From Lotmaria passim (Eukaryota; Euglenozoa; Kinetoplastea; Trypanosomatida; Trypanosomatidae): 64,000 nucleotides of DNA. The translations under genes were made by a program, and so were the position numbers. Positions 38,237-47,084 of this stretch are shown here, one piece after another (position 1 is the stretch's first letter; each line of letters opens with the position of its first letter). The notes beneath the pieces were generated by a model. That model saw only the letters and a program-made list of their open reading frames with translations. It ran no database searches and was not told where the DNA came from. The DNA lies in the NCBI GenBank assembly GCA_037349495.1, contig CP140212.1, forward strand, positions 310,001-374,000, read 5' to 3'.

Positions 38237-41146
38237 ATGTTTTGTCACGAGCGACAACGCAACTTAGACAAGGCAGTCTCCGAGGGTGCTATCGCATTCC
38301 CTGACGCTGTAGGCATGCAAAGCCGCCAGTACAAGCGCCATCGTTTCAGTCGCCGACGCGTCATGACGCTACTGGTGCGGCTGCTTGCCATTTGCTCTCT
38401 TGTTCTCCTTTGCCTTCTGTGGTACCAGCGGAGCTATGTTGTGCGGTCTGCCTCACCGCAGAGACCACCACAACTGAAGTCAAGCCGCCTTGAAGCTACT
38501 CCTCCCACGATCTCGCCAGGTAAAGACCACAGCGCACGGGTCGATGCGACGGCGACGGCAGCCGGCGCAGCGACGCAGCCGCAGCCGCAGCCGTCCAGCT
38601 CAGTACCAAGCGCGACAACCACAACGCGGCCAACGGAGTACGACCCTCGTACAACACGTCTCCACACGTTCCGTGGCGACCGGACGAACCAGCGGGAGGA
38701 AGGCGAGTATGCGATTGAGGAGCCGGAGCGCCTGCCGGGGCTGCAATTGCGCCGCCAGGTGTTTTCCCCCGCGCAGTTGCTCGATCGTTTTCAGAACACG
38801 ACGTACATCTACACCTTTGTGAACGGAAGTGAGCTGAATCATGAGTACCGCAAGGAGGTGCGCAACGGCTGCATCCAGTCCATCTTGACAGCGGAGACGG
38901 AGTCCTACAACCGCGTGTACCCCATTTTTCTGCGGCCGACTACGCCAGCACCGACGAACGCGACCGCCCTCAATTGGAAGGTGAACGGTACCTCGCCAGG
39001 AATCGCGGTATTTTCCACCGCAGCACCCCAGGTAAATCCCTTCAAGGTGCTCCAGTGCGCACCGAACCGGCTCCGCAATGCGTTTGAGCCGGGCTGTACC
39101 TTAGGCGACCTGCTGATGGCTGTACGCAACGTCGTGCACAAAGCCGTGGACAACCGCGATCGCGAGACGGACGAGCTGCGGCACAGCATCCGCAGTCTGG
39201 AGCAGCACGTGCGGTGGCACCGCGGCCGCGTGGTGATCGTGTCACCGGGGCACCACCCGACGTGGGTGGACGGCGCGAAGAACTTCCTTGCTGGTGCGTG
39301 CGGTGACGCGTCTGTGCAGGCGTTGCGGCTGCGTGGCACGCACCTGCGGCTGACGACGGTGCACCAGGACGCATTGATGCCGTACGGGTTGCGCTTCACT
39401 GCGGACTCGCACGTGATCGAGCAGCACATCTGGCGTGTGCGGAACATCACACCGGTGCACGTGTACATGAACGACGACTACTTCGTGAACCGCGACGTTG
39501 CGATCACGGACCTGTTCAACGAGTACGGTGGCACGATGGTACGGACCGAATCGGGCATTCTGAATTTCGGCGCAGTTGCGGGTAATGATGTGTCGTGGGA
39601 AAAAGGAGTGCTCCACACACAGCAGTTTAACATAATCGAACTGGATGTGCACCGCGAAGACTACCTTCCAGAGAGCTTGATAGCGATGTGGGTCAATCTA
39701 GGACGACTTGATTTTAGTGGTTCGCCGACCAGGTCTCTCCCCGTGGTGCGCGGAGCCAACCTGAACGACGCCGTGGACATTGGTCGCAAGTATAACGCTG
39801 AGCCGATGCTGTCAGAGCCGCAGCGACCGCGACGGCAGCGCCGCTACGCAACACATGCTCCCTTCGTCTACTGCACCAATATGTTCCGCTTCTTCGAGAC
39901 GCGCTACGAGCGAGAGTTCTCTCTAACAGCGTTAAAACACCGCAGCCGCAAGGCGGCGGATCTCTTCATCCCGTTTCTGTACAATGCCTTCGTGATGGCC
40001 CGGCCGTGGCAGGCGTCGCCGCAGTTCCTGCCGTACCTGCTGCAGCTGCACCGCAGCCGTAACGCGACACCGACGGAGGCGCCGCCGTCGGTTGAGATAT
40101 CGCTGGACAACTTCGACGGCTGTGCGCCGGCGTCGCTGCGTGGTGGTTGGCAGGCATCGGAGTGCACCTATACTAAGTTTGAGGACAACACGACTGTGAA
40201 TGATAAAACGATTGCTCGTATTGCGAGTGCGAACCCGTTGTACTTCAACATCAACGCTGGCTTCAGCTCTGACGCAGCGGCCAGTCAGCTCCGCGAGTTT
40301 CTGCATGACAAGTTCCCCACCCCCATCTACCTGGAGCAGTCTTCTCCGTCAACCACGGTGGATCCAGAAGATGCCGGCGCTGGCGGGGACGAGGAGAATG
40401 CGACGAGGACGACGACGACGACGACGACTGCAGCGAACGCGGTGCTGACGCCGACCTTCGATGCGCTGATGGCGCTGCCGGTGGTGGGCGTTGTGTCGTA
40501 CGAGGAGGGTGTGTGCCCGCTGGTGCGGAGTCTGTCGTTGGCGTTTGCGGGGCACCACCGGGGCCGCGTGCACGTTGCGGTGCAGCGCCACGGCTTAGGC
40601 GAGGCCGGGGAGGCGGACGAGTCGCTGCGCGAGACGCGGAGGCGACTGGGGCATCGTGTTTTCAGCGCGATTCCGGTTCCGAAGTGCGCGTTCGGCTCCC
40701 TTGTGAGCGTAGGGCCCGCTAATCGCACGGAGGCGCTGGCTGACGTTGCGCTGCGTGCGCTGCGTGAGAGCGGTGGTGCGGGTGTGGAGCTGCCGTCGAC
40801 GTGTGGGCACAGCGGCGACAACGACGCTGCTGCTGCTGGTGCTGGGCTGCGGGTGCGTGGATTTGTGATTGATGCCCGCACGCCGAGTGCGCCGGTGAAG
40901 AGTGTGGGCGCGCTCCGTGACGCGCTCGCGATGCCTGGGCAGACGCTCGCGCTGGAGGACTTCCGTGCGGTGCGTGTGGGGCCGGAGGACCGTGACGTGG
41001 TGCTGGTGCTTGCGCGCGAGGACGCGGATGCGAAGGCCGTGCACTGGATCACCGGTGCGTCGGAGAACGACCTGCTGGTGACTTATCCGCTGCCTGTGGA
41101 GGCGTATGAGAACATGACGGCGGAGTTACAATGGTCAGAGCCGTAG
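38237..41146 (+). CDS. Stealth-family sugar-phosphate transferase paralogue S6
   Basis: 969 residues, ATG start. The 41-residue basic tail is followed by a Leu-rich span (about 42-63) and a Gln/Pro/Thr stem. CR1 is TYIYTFVNGSELNHEYRK. The CR1-CR2 spacer is long and unique to this copy. CR2 has the LRFTADSHVIEQ version with acidic pair Asp413-Asp414; GTMVRT replaces GTIVRT. CR3 histidine is His540. The block EFSLTALKHRSRKAADLF is shared with S5, while the Thr-run region after CR4 (DPEDAGAGGDEEN) is shared with S3. Post-CR4 FSAIPVPKCAFGS is shared with S4/S5. Carboxyl end AELQWSEP. All predicted key motifs are present. Confidence 0.88.
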   Translation: MFCHERQRNLDKAVSEGAIAFPDAVGMQSRQYKRHRFSRRRVMTLLVRLLAICSLVLLCLLWYQRSYVVRSASPQRPPQLKSSRLEATPPTISPGKDHSARVDATATAAGAATQPQPQPSSSVPSATTTTRPTEYDPRTTRLHTFRGDRTNQREEGEYAIEEPERLPGLQLRRQVFSPAQLLDRFQNTTYIYTFVNGSELNHEYRKEVRNGCIQSILTAETESYNRVYPIFLRPTTPAPTNATALNWKVNGTSPGIAVFSTAAPQVNPFKVLQCAPNRLRNAFEPGCTLGDLLMAVRNVVHKAVDNRDRETDELRHSIRSLEQHVRWHRGRVVIVSPGHHPTWVDGAKNFLAGACGDASVQALRLRGTHLRLTTVHQDALMPYGLRFTADSHVIEQHIWRVRNITPVHVYMNDDYFVNRDVAITDLFNEYGGTMVRTESGILNFGAVAGNDVSWEKGVLHTQQFNIIELDVHREDYLPESLIAMWVNLGRLDFSGSPTRSLPVVRGANLNDAVDIGRKYNAEPMLSEPQRPRRQRRYATHAPFVYCTNMFRFFETRYEREFSLTALKHRSRKAADLFIPFLYNAFVMARPWQASPQFLPYLLQLHRSRNATPTEAPPSVEISLDNFDGCAPASLRGGWQASECTYTKFEDNTTVNDKTIARIASANPLYFNINAGFSSDAAASQLREFLHDKFPTPIYLEQSSPSTTVDPEDAGAGGDEENATRTTTTTTTAANAVLTPTFDALMALPVVGVVSYEEGVCPLVRSLSLAFAGHHRGRVHVAVQRHGLGEAGEADESLRETRRRLGHRVFSAIPVPKCAFGSLVSVGPANRTEALADVALRALRESGGAGVELPSTCGHSGDNDAAAAGAGLRVRGFVIDARTPSAPVKSVGALRDALAMPGQTLALEDFRAVRVGPEDRDVVLVLAREDADAKAVHWITGASENDLLVTYPLPVEAYENMTAELQWSEP

Positions 41147-41624
41147 GCTTTTTTTTTTTCTGTTGCCGGTGCTCCCTTATTAAAGTGGCTGTGTAAAAAG
41201 GCCAAAAGCTGGAGTTTGGCGAGGGTTTGCGTTTGCCGGGCGTTTTAGTGCGTTGACGGTACCGAGCGATGACATTGTTTTTTCTGCATGATTTGAGTTT
41301 CTCTTTCCTGAAGGTTTTTTTTTTTTTGCTGTAGATCATGATGCGTACACCAGGCCGTTGCCAACTATACCACCGTTTTTTTTTTTTCTGTTGTGTGTGT
41401 GCGCGTTGTCTTAGCTGCCGTTGGCTTTTCTTTTGGTAAATACAATAGTCTATTGTTGTTTGCAGGGCCTTTTTTTTTTTTTACCTTTATTTTGCCTCCT
41501 TTTTCGGTTTGTGTACAGTTTTGGGTTTTGTGCGTTGTTTGGCATGTGCAGCAGTCGGTTTCTTTTTTGAATTTCGTTTGCCTGTTTGTACTTCACTTTG
41601 TAATGTGAGTTTGGGTGGTAACAT

Positions 41625-41645
41625 ACACACACACACACACACACA
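41625..41645. repeat. (CA)n microsatellite
   Basis: About ten CA units are visible. Confidence 0.85.
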
Positions 41646-42503
41646 AGTGGCGTTGCTAAAAGCACTATTGGTCGATGAGCAAATCCACTCGTCTTTTTTT
41701 TTTTTTGTTATCGGCTACTTGAGCTTCAAAAAAGCCAAAGAAGATGAATGTGGTGGATGATGATTTGGATTGGGATGGAGGAGCGGTGGACTTCTCCTTG
41801 CGTGCGTGAATGGGGGAGGGGGAGGGGGAGTGGACGTTGACACGCGAAGCTACTTTTTTTTTTTTATACCTGCAAGTTACCGCGTGTAACGCAGGTTTTA
41901 GTGAGGCAGACATGGGATGCTGTCTGATCTGCAGCCCCCCGACTGTTTGCTCTTGTAAAAAAAAAAAGGCGAGCATGAACATCCAGCCTGACTTGTTGTC
42001 ATGTTTCTTTTTCCTGACTCATTTTATGTGAATTTCTGCAGTTATCTATCACTTTTTTTTTTCATTCTTCCGTTTTTTCTGTTTCCTGGCTCTCTCTTTT
42101 GAAAAACGTACTCGAGTTCTCACAGCGCTGTGAGAGAACGAGAATTTTTATCGACGTGCTTGTAAGCCGGCAGCGGGTGGATACTTGCCCTTCCGCCCGT
42201 TCATTCAGAAACTGGGAGTTGTAGGTGAAGCAGTCAAGCGGATACAGCATCAAAAAAAAAAAAAAAAGCACCAGCCGCATTTTTTTCTTTTCACATCCAT
42301 AAGTTCTTTTTTTTTTTTTGGTCTGCCTTCTTCCCCTTTATTTGCTGCTTTTTTTTTTTCTGTATCGTTTTACTGCAAGCGTGAATATTCCACTGCCGTT
42401 TTAGGCTTTGTGTTTCGTGCCATTCTCTTCATTGCTTTTTTTTTTTCTTCTTTCATTGATTTACTTTGCGGGTTGACGTAATCGCGTCTTTTGTTTTCAA
42501 CTT

Positions 42504-42568
42504 GTATATACATATATATATATATATGTATGTATGTGTGAGCATGTATATATACATATATATATATT
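42504..42568. repeat. TA-rich tract
   Basis: Alternating TA, CATA and TATG units over about 65 bases. Confidence 0.8.
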
Positions 42569-42692
42569 TGTATTTATAGGTTTCATTGTTTCTTCCATTT
42601 TTCTCTTTTTTTCCTACAAAAAGAGCCTTGTAGAAGCCCACACCCACATGTTGCCTGTTTAAGAGCACATCTTTAAAGACTGGCGCAACCAC

Positions 42693-42713
42693 TTTATTAT
42701 TATTATTATTATT
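42693..42713. repeat. (ATT)n microsatellite with poly-T
   Basis: About six ATT units run into a T15 tract. Confidence 0.8.
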
Positions 42714-42779
42714 GTTTTTTTTTTTTTTTAAGTACATAGTATCTCTGTACATTGTTTTTCTCCTTGACGGTACTAAACA

Positions 42780-42797
42780 CCTTTTTTTTCTTTTTAG
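42780..42797 (+). promoter_or_regulatory. Predicted trans-splice acceptor for S7
   Basis: A CTTTTTTTTCTTTTTAG tract (AG 42796-42797) gives a 237-nt 5' UTR. A second candidate AG at 42907-42908 would give 126 nt. Confidence 0.55.
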
Positions 42798-43034
42798 AAA
42801 GTCCTTTTGGCAAGCTGCAAAGGTGCGTTTTTCAACGCACTGGGGAAAAAAAAAAAAGCCAAACAACGCACACTTGCGGCCTTTTTCAATATTTCTTGTC
42901 TTACATAGCGTAGCAGAAAACACGCAAGAAAGACAGGCCAAAAAGAGAAGAAAAATAAAACGAGAAGCGTATTCATCGTCAATTTAAAAGCCCTGTCTTC
43001 GAAAAACAAAAAGGGGAACGGGAGATAGAATAAA

Positions 43035-46000
43035 ATGAAGCGCACGCTACGTAAACTGCATGCCTCTTTCTACGCCTTCTGCGTGATGCGCTGCGGCGGC
43101 CGCCTTGGTCGCCTGTGCGGGTCCGAGAGGGCTGGCCGCGGCTGTGCAGTTCTCCTCGTTTTCTGCTGTGTTGTCACTGTTGTTGTGTGTGCAATGATGG
43201 AGTTCGCCTACGTGTCGCGAGCGGTCCTCATGTCCGCTCGACGCGACCACGCAATCAAGCCTGCGGGATCGCAAACAGATGTGTGGGGCAGAGACACGAG
43301 CACGGATCTGCACTTTATGACGAAAAGCCTCGCCTATGCCGACCTCGATGCGGCAGAGCAGACTCGTCAGCGTGCCTTTCACGAAGAAATCGAAAAACAC
43401 AAGCGGATATTAGTGGATCCGCACGCGGTTCATTATCAGTCTCAGGTGATACCTGGTGCGCGAGATCCGAATGCGTTTCGCCTCAACGCACCGCTTGGTG
43501 CGTCGCTGCCGCGACCGGTAGAGGCGATGGTCGACGGGATTGCCATCCTGCGTCCGCCGGGCACCCCGGCACTGCCACACGTGCAGACGCTGTGGCGGAG
43601 CTACACGCCGGCGGAGCTGTACGAGCGCCACGATGCACTCGATTATATTTACAGCTTTGTGAATGGTTCGGAGGCGAACCACTACTACCGCAAGAGCCTT
43701 CGCGTGCGGTGTGGGCCGCGTATTTTGGCGCTGGAGGAAGCCCACTTCTGGACATCTAAAAAACTGCAGACGTCACCGCTCGATCATGAGGCAGCCACAA
43801 CAACAACGGCAGCGCCGACAGACATTCTCGGCAATTTGGAGCAAGACTGCCCCTATTTCAAATCCATGATGCATCTAAGTAACGAAGAGTTTCTGAGCCG
43901 CTTTAGCGGCCCTGCCACCGCCAAGTCTGTCGACAACCGCGATCGTGAGACGGACGAACTGCGGCACAGCATCCGCAGTCTGGAGCAGCACGTGCGGTGG
44001 CACCGCGGCCGCGTGGTGATCGTGTCACCGGGGCACCACCCGACGTGGGTGGACGGCGCGAAGAACTTCCTTGCCGGTGCGTGCGGTGACGCGTCTGTGC
44101 AGGCGTTGCGGCTGCGTGGCACGCACCTGCGGCTGACGACGGTGCACCAGGACGCATTGATGCCGTATGGTATCCGTCTGACTGTGAACTCCCACTCCAT
44201 CGAGCAGCACATCTGGCGTGTGCGGAACATCACACCGGTGCACGTGTACATGAACGACGACTACTTCGTGAACCGCGACGTTGCGATCACGGACCTGTTC
44301 AACGAGTACGGTGGCACGATTGTGCGAGTCGAATCGGGGCCCGTTGTGCAGGGCAAGCGGGCCAGCGAGAGTGTTTCGTGGGCCGAGGGCGTTGAAAACA
44401 CCGAACTCTTCAACATTGTGCACCTTGAGCAGCTGCAGGAGGACTACCTCCCCCGTTCCCTGGCACGATACTGGGAAAACGTGCTGCGGCTCGACGAGCG
44501 TACCACCGCGTGGGAGAAGCTGCTGACCAAGGTGAAGGAAAAAGCGAGGCGGCTGGCCGGCAAATCAAGGTCGAACGAGGAGGAAGCTGCAGTGGAGAAG
44601 GAGATTCGGCTTGTTCTTAGCTTTCGTGAACTGTTGCTGGCGGCGAACACGTCTTCGTATTGGGAGGCGGCCCTTGAATCGCCTGTGGAGGTAACTCCAT
44701 TGCCGGATGGTAAGTATAGCGCTGCGCAGAGTCGCTACTACGCGACACACGCCCCTTTCGTCTACTGCACGAACATGTTCCGTCACTTCTCTGTCCGGTT
44801 CAAGGAAGTGTTTGCGCCGATACAGCTGCGGCACCGTGAGCGTAAGGCCCGCGACCTCTTTGTCCCGTTTCTATACAACGCCTACATTGTGGCTCGCCCC
44901 TGGGAGGCGTCGGCGCAGTTTCTGCCCTACCTCCTGCAGCTGCGCCAAGCAACGATGCAGGCGGCGGAGGAGACAAAGAAAAACCTACACAAGCTGCCCG
45001 GTCTCACAGCGCCCTACTTCAATGTGCGGCTGCGCGCTGAATTTGAGCAGCACCTGTCGAAGCTCGTCGACAACATCTCCATTTACCTCGATAACGAAGA
45101 CGGCTGCGCACCAGCGACGCTGTACCGCAGTCCGGCCTCTGACGTGATGTACATGCAAGCTGAAGACGACGTGGAGAAAAACCGGCGAACCATACAGCAG
45201 ATTCTGCAGAGCCAGGTGTTGTACTTCAACATCAATGCCGGCTTTGCGACGACTGCGGCTGCGGACCAGGTGAGGGCTTTTCTTCACGACAAGTTCCCCA
45301 CACCCGTATTTCTCGAAAAGACGACGGCAGCGAACGCGGTGGCGGATGCGGTGCTGACGCCGACATTCGATGCGCTGATGGCGCTGCCGGTGGTGGGCGT
45401 TGTGTCGTACGAGGAGGGTGCGTGCCCGCTGGTGCGGAGTCTGTGGCTTGCGTTTGCGAGGCACCACCGGGGCCGCGTGCACGTTGCGGTGCAGCGCCAC
45501 GGCTTAGGCGAGGCCGGGGAGGCGGACGAGTCGCTGCGTGAGACGCGGAGGCGACTGGGGCACCGCGTCATCAGCGCTCTCCCCGCCACAGACTGCAGCT
45601 ACAGCCCTCGTGTGAGCCTGGGAACATCAGTGCGTGACGAGAGTCTTGCCGAGCTTGCTGCACGCGTGATCGGTCGGCTAGACGCTGGAGTGGAGCTGCC
45701 GTCGACGTGTGGGCACAGCGGCGACAACGACGCTGCTGCTGCTGGTGCTGGGCTGCGGGTGCGTGGATTTGTGATTGATGCCCGCACGCCGAGTGCGCCG
45801 GTGAAGAGTGTGGGCGCGCTCCGTGACGCGCTCGCGATGCCTGGGCAGACGCTCGCGCTGGAGGACTTCCGTGCGGTGCGTGTGGGGCCGGAGGACCGTG
45901 ACGTGGTGCTGGTGCTTGCGCGCGAGGACGCGGATGCGAAGGCCGTGCACTGGATCACCGGTGCGTCGGAGAACGACCTGCTGGTGACTTATCCGCTGCC

Positions 46001-46052
46001 TTTGGAGGCGTACGAAGAGATGAGTGCTGCCGTGAAATGGGTGCAGCCGTAA
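43035..46052 (+). CDS. Stealth-family sugar-phosphate transferase paralogue S7
   Basis: 1005 residues, ATG start. The span is near residues 37-57, and the stem is less Thr-rich than in S2-S6. CR1 is DYIYSFVNGSEANHYYRK. CR2 has the IRLTVNSHSIEQ version with acidic pair Asp408-Asp409. CR3 histidine is His572. Two charged, helix-prone segments are special to this copy: one between CR2 and CR3 (around WEKLLTKVKEKARRLAGK) and one before the CR4 DNEDGC motif (QATMQAAEETKKNLHKL). From CR4 onward it returns to the common sequence, and it carries the ISALPATDCSYSPRV cassette otherwise found only in S1. FARHHRG replaces FAGHHRG. Carboxyl end AAVKWVQP. Confidence 0.88.
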   Translation: MKRTLRKLHASFYAFCVMRCGGRLGRLCGSERAGRGCAVLLVFCCVVTVVVCAMMEFAYVSRAVLMSARRDHAIKPAGSQTDVWGRDTSTDLHFMTKSLAYADLDAAEQTRQRAFHEEIEKHKRILVDPHAVHYQSQVIPGARDPNAFRLNAPLGASLPRPVEAMVDGIAILRPPGTPALPHVQTLWRSYTPAELYERHDALDYIYSFVNGSEANHYYRKSLRVRCGPRILALEEAHFWTSKKLQTSPLDHEAATTTTAAPTDILGNLEQDCPYFKSMMHLSNEEFLSRFSGPATAKSVDNRDRETDELRHSIRSLEQHVRWHRGRVVIVSPGHHPTWVDGAKNFLAGACGDASVQALRLRGTHLRLTTVHQDALMPYGIRLTVNSHSIEQHIWRVRNITPVHVYMNDDYFVNRDVAITDLFNEYGGTIVRVESGPVVQGKRASESVSWAEGVENTELFNIVHLEQLQEDYLPRSLARYWENVLRLDERTTAWEKLLTKVKEKARRLAGKSRSNEEEAAVEKEIRLVLSFRELLLAANTSSYWEAALESPVEVTPLPDGKYSAAQSRYYATHAPFVYCTNMFRHFSVRFKEVFAPIQLRHRERKARDLFVPFLYNAYIVARPWEASAQFLPYLLQLRQATMQAAEETKKNLHKLPGLTAPYFNVRLRAEFEQHLSKLVDNISIYLDNEDGCAPATLYRSPASDVMYMQAEDDVEKNRRTIQQILQSQVLYFNINAGFATTAAADQVRAFLHDKFPTPVFLEKTTAANAVADAVLTPTFDALMALPVVGVVSYEEGACPLVRSLWLAFARHHRGRVHVAVQRHGLGEAGEADESLRETRRRLGHRVISALPATDCSYSPRVSLGTSVRDESLAELAARVIGRLDAGVELPSTCGHSGDNDAAAAGAGLRVRGFVIDARTPSAPVKSVGALRDALAMPGQTLALEDFRAVRVGPEDRDVVLVLAREDADAKAVHWITGASENDLLVTYPLPLEAYEEMSAAVKWVQP
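45570..45689 (+). repeat. Cassette shared exactly with S1 (19863-19982)
   Basis: The same 120 bases as in S1. The intervening five genes carry other sequences at this site. Confidence 0.8.
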
Positions 46053-46213
46053 AAGACGTAGTTTTTAGCCTCTCCGCTGTTGCTGTGCAGACAATACTGG
46101 CTATTGTTAAGGTGGGGGAGATTTTGTTTTCCGGCTTTGCGGTGCTGGACTTTTTTTTTGTTTCTCGCCGATTTAAGTGGTAGTGTCGACTAACGGTGTG
46201 ACTATTTTTGAGT

Positions 46214-46348
46214 GTATATATAAGTGTATATGAATACAAATACAAATGTAAATAAACAACTATGTATATATACATGTATATGAGTACATATATATATATA
46301 TATATATGTATGTATGCATGTGTATGTGTGTATTTATATATATATTTG
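46214..46348. repeat. 135-bp AT-rich tandem tract
   Basis: Irregular TA, GTATA and ATGT units with an (AT)9-type core. It is the longest simple-sequence tract in the window. Confidence 0.8.
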
Positions 46349-47020
46349 AAAGAACGGTGACAACAGCTCGGCTTGCATATGCGAGGGTCTGCTGGAAGCA
46401 CTGAATGCTGTAGGCGTAAGAGAAGAAGAAAAAGGTGCTGCTTCACCAGTGGCCTTGTGGAGGCAACGCAACGACAAAACTCCTACCGCCTGAATGGGGG
46501 AAGAAAGACACACTTGTGTTTTTTTTTTTCTCTTCTTACTTCATTCCTCGCCTGTGTTCTGAGAAGAGTGAGGTGTACATGTGTGGGAGTTCATGTTTCT
46601 TTTTTCTTTGCGCTGACTCACGCTGCGTGTGCCGACTCAAACTTGCGTTCAATTTTGCGTCTTGTTATGTGCTTGTCTCTCACGGAAAGTTGTTACATTA
46701 ATATTACTCTTATTTTTCTATCCATTACTCAATCCTCTCTGTTTCCCCTTTACTTTTCCTCTTTACGAACGCAAATGTGCTGCGTTTGAGAAAGAAAAAA
46801 AAAAAAAGAGGGAAAGAAAAGGCGCCTTTCTATGAAAAGCTCGTGTTGCAGTGCTCATCTCTTTGCTTTTGGGTCTTTTTTTTTTTCCACCTTTTTTTGT
46901 CGCTGGCTTATCTGAGTATGGGGAGGAGAGGGTGCCTCTTGGGCTTACGGAAGGGGGGGGGAAACAAAACAAAAAAAATAGAACAGAAGTTCCTTTGTCT
47001 ATTGAGTGTATGTAATCTAT

Positions 47021-47041
47021 AGTTCTTTCCATTTTTATTAG
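47021..47041 (+). promoter_or_regulatory. Predicted trans-splice acceptor for S8
   Basis: A TTCTTTCCATTTTTATTAG tract (AG 47040-47041) leaves a 43-nt 5' UTR. Confidence 0.65.
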
Positions 47042-47084
47042 CTGTGTAGTGTTTTTGTTATCGGGAGAGGGTGCACTACTAAAC

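Larger units (their letters stand above)
41147..43034. other. Intergenic spacer S6-S7
   Basis: 1.9 kb, the longest spacer in the array, without a supported gene. It holds (CA)n, a TA-rich tract at 42504-42568, an (ATT)n tract at 42693-42713 and many homopolymers. Confidence 0.65.
46053..47084. other. Intergenic spacer S7-S8
   Basis: 1.0 kb without a gene. It is dominated by a TA/ATGT-rich tract at 46214-46348 and by T/A/G homopolymers (for example G8 at about 46953). Confidence 0.65.
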
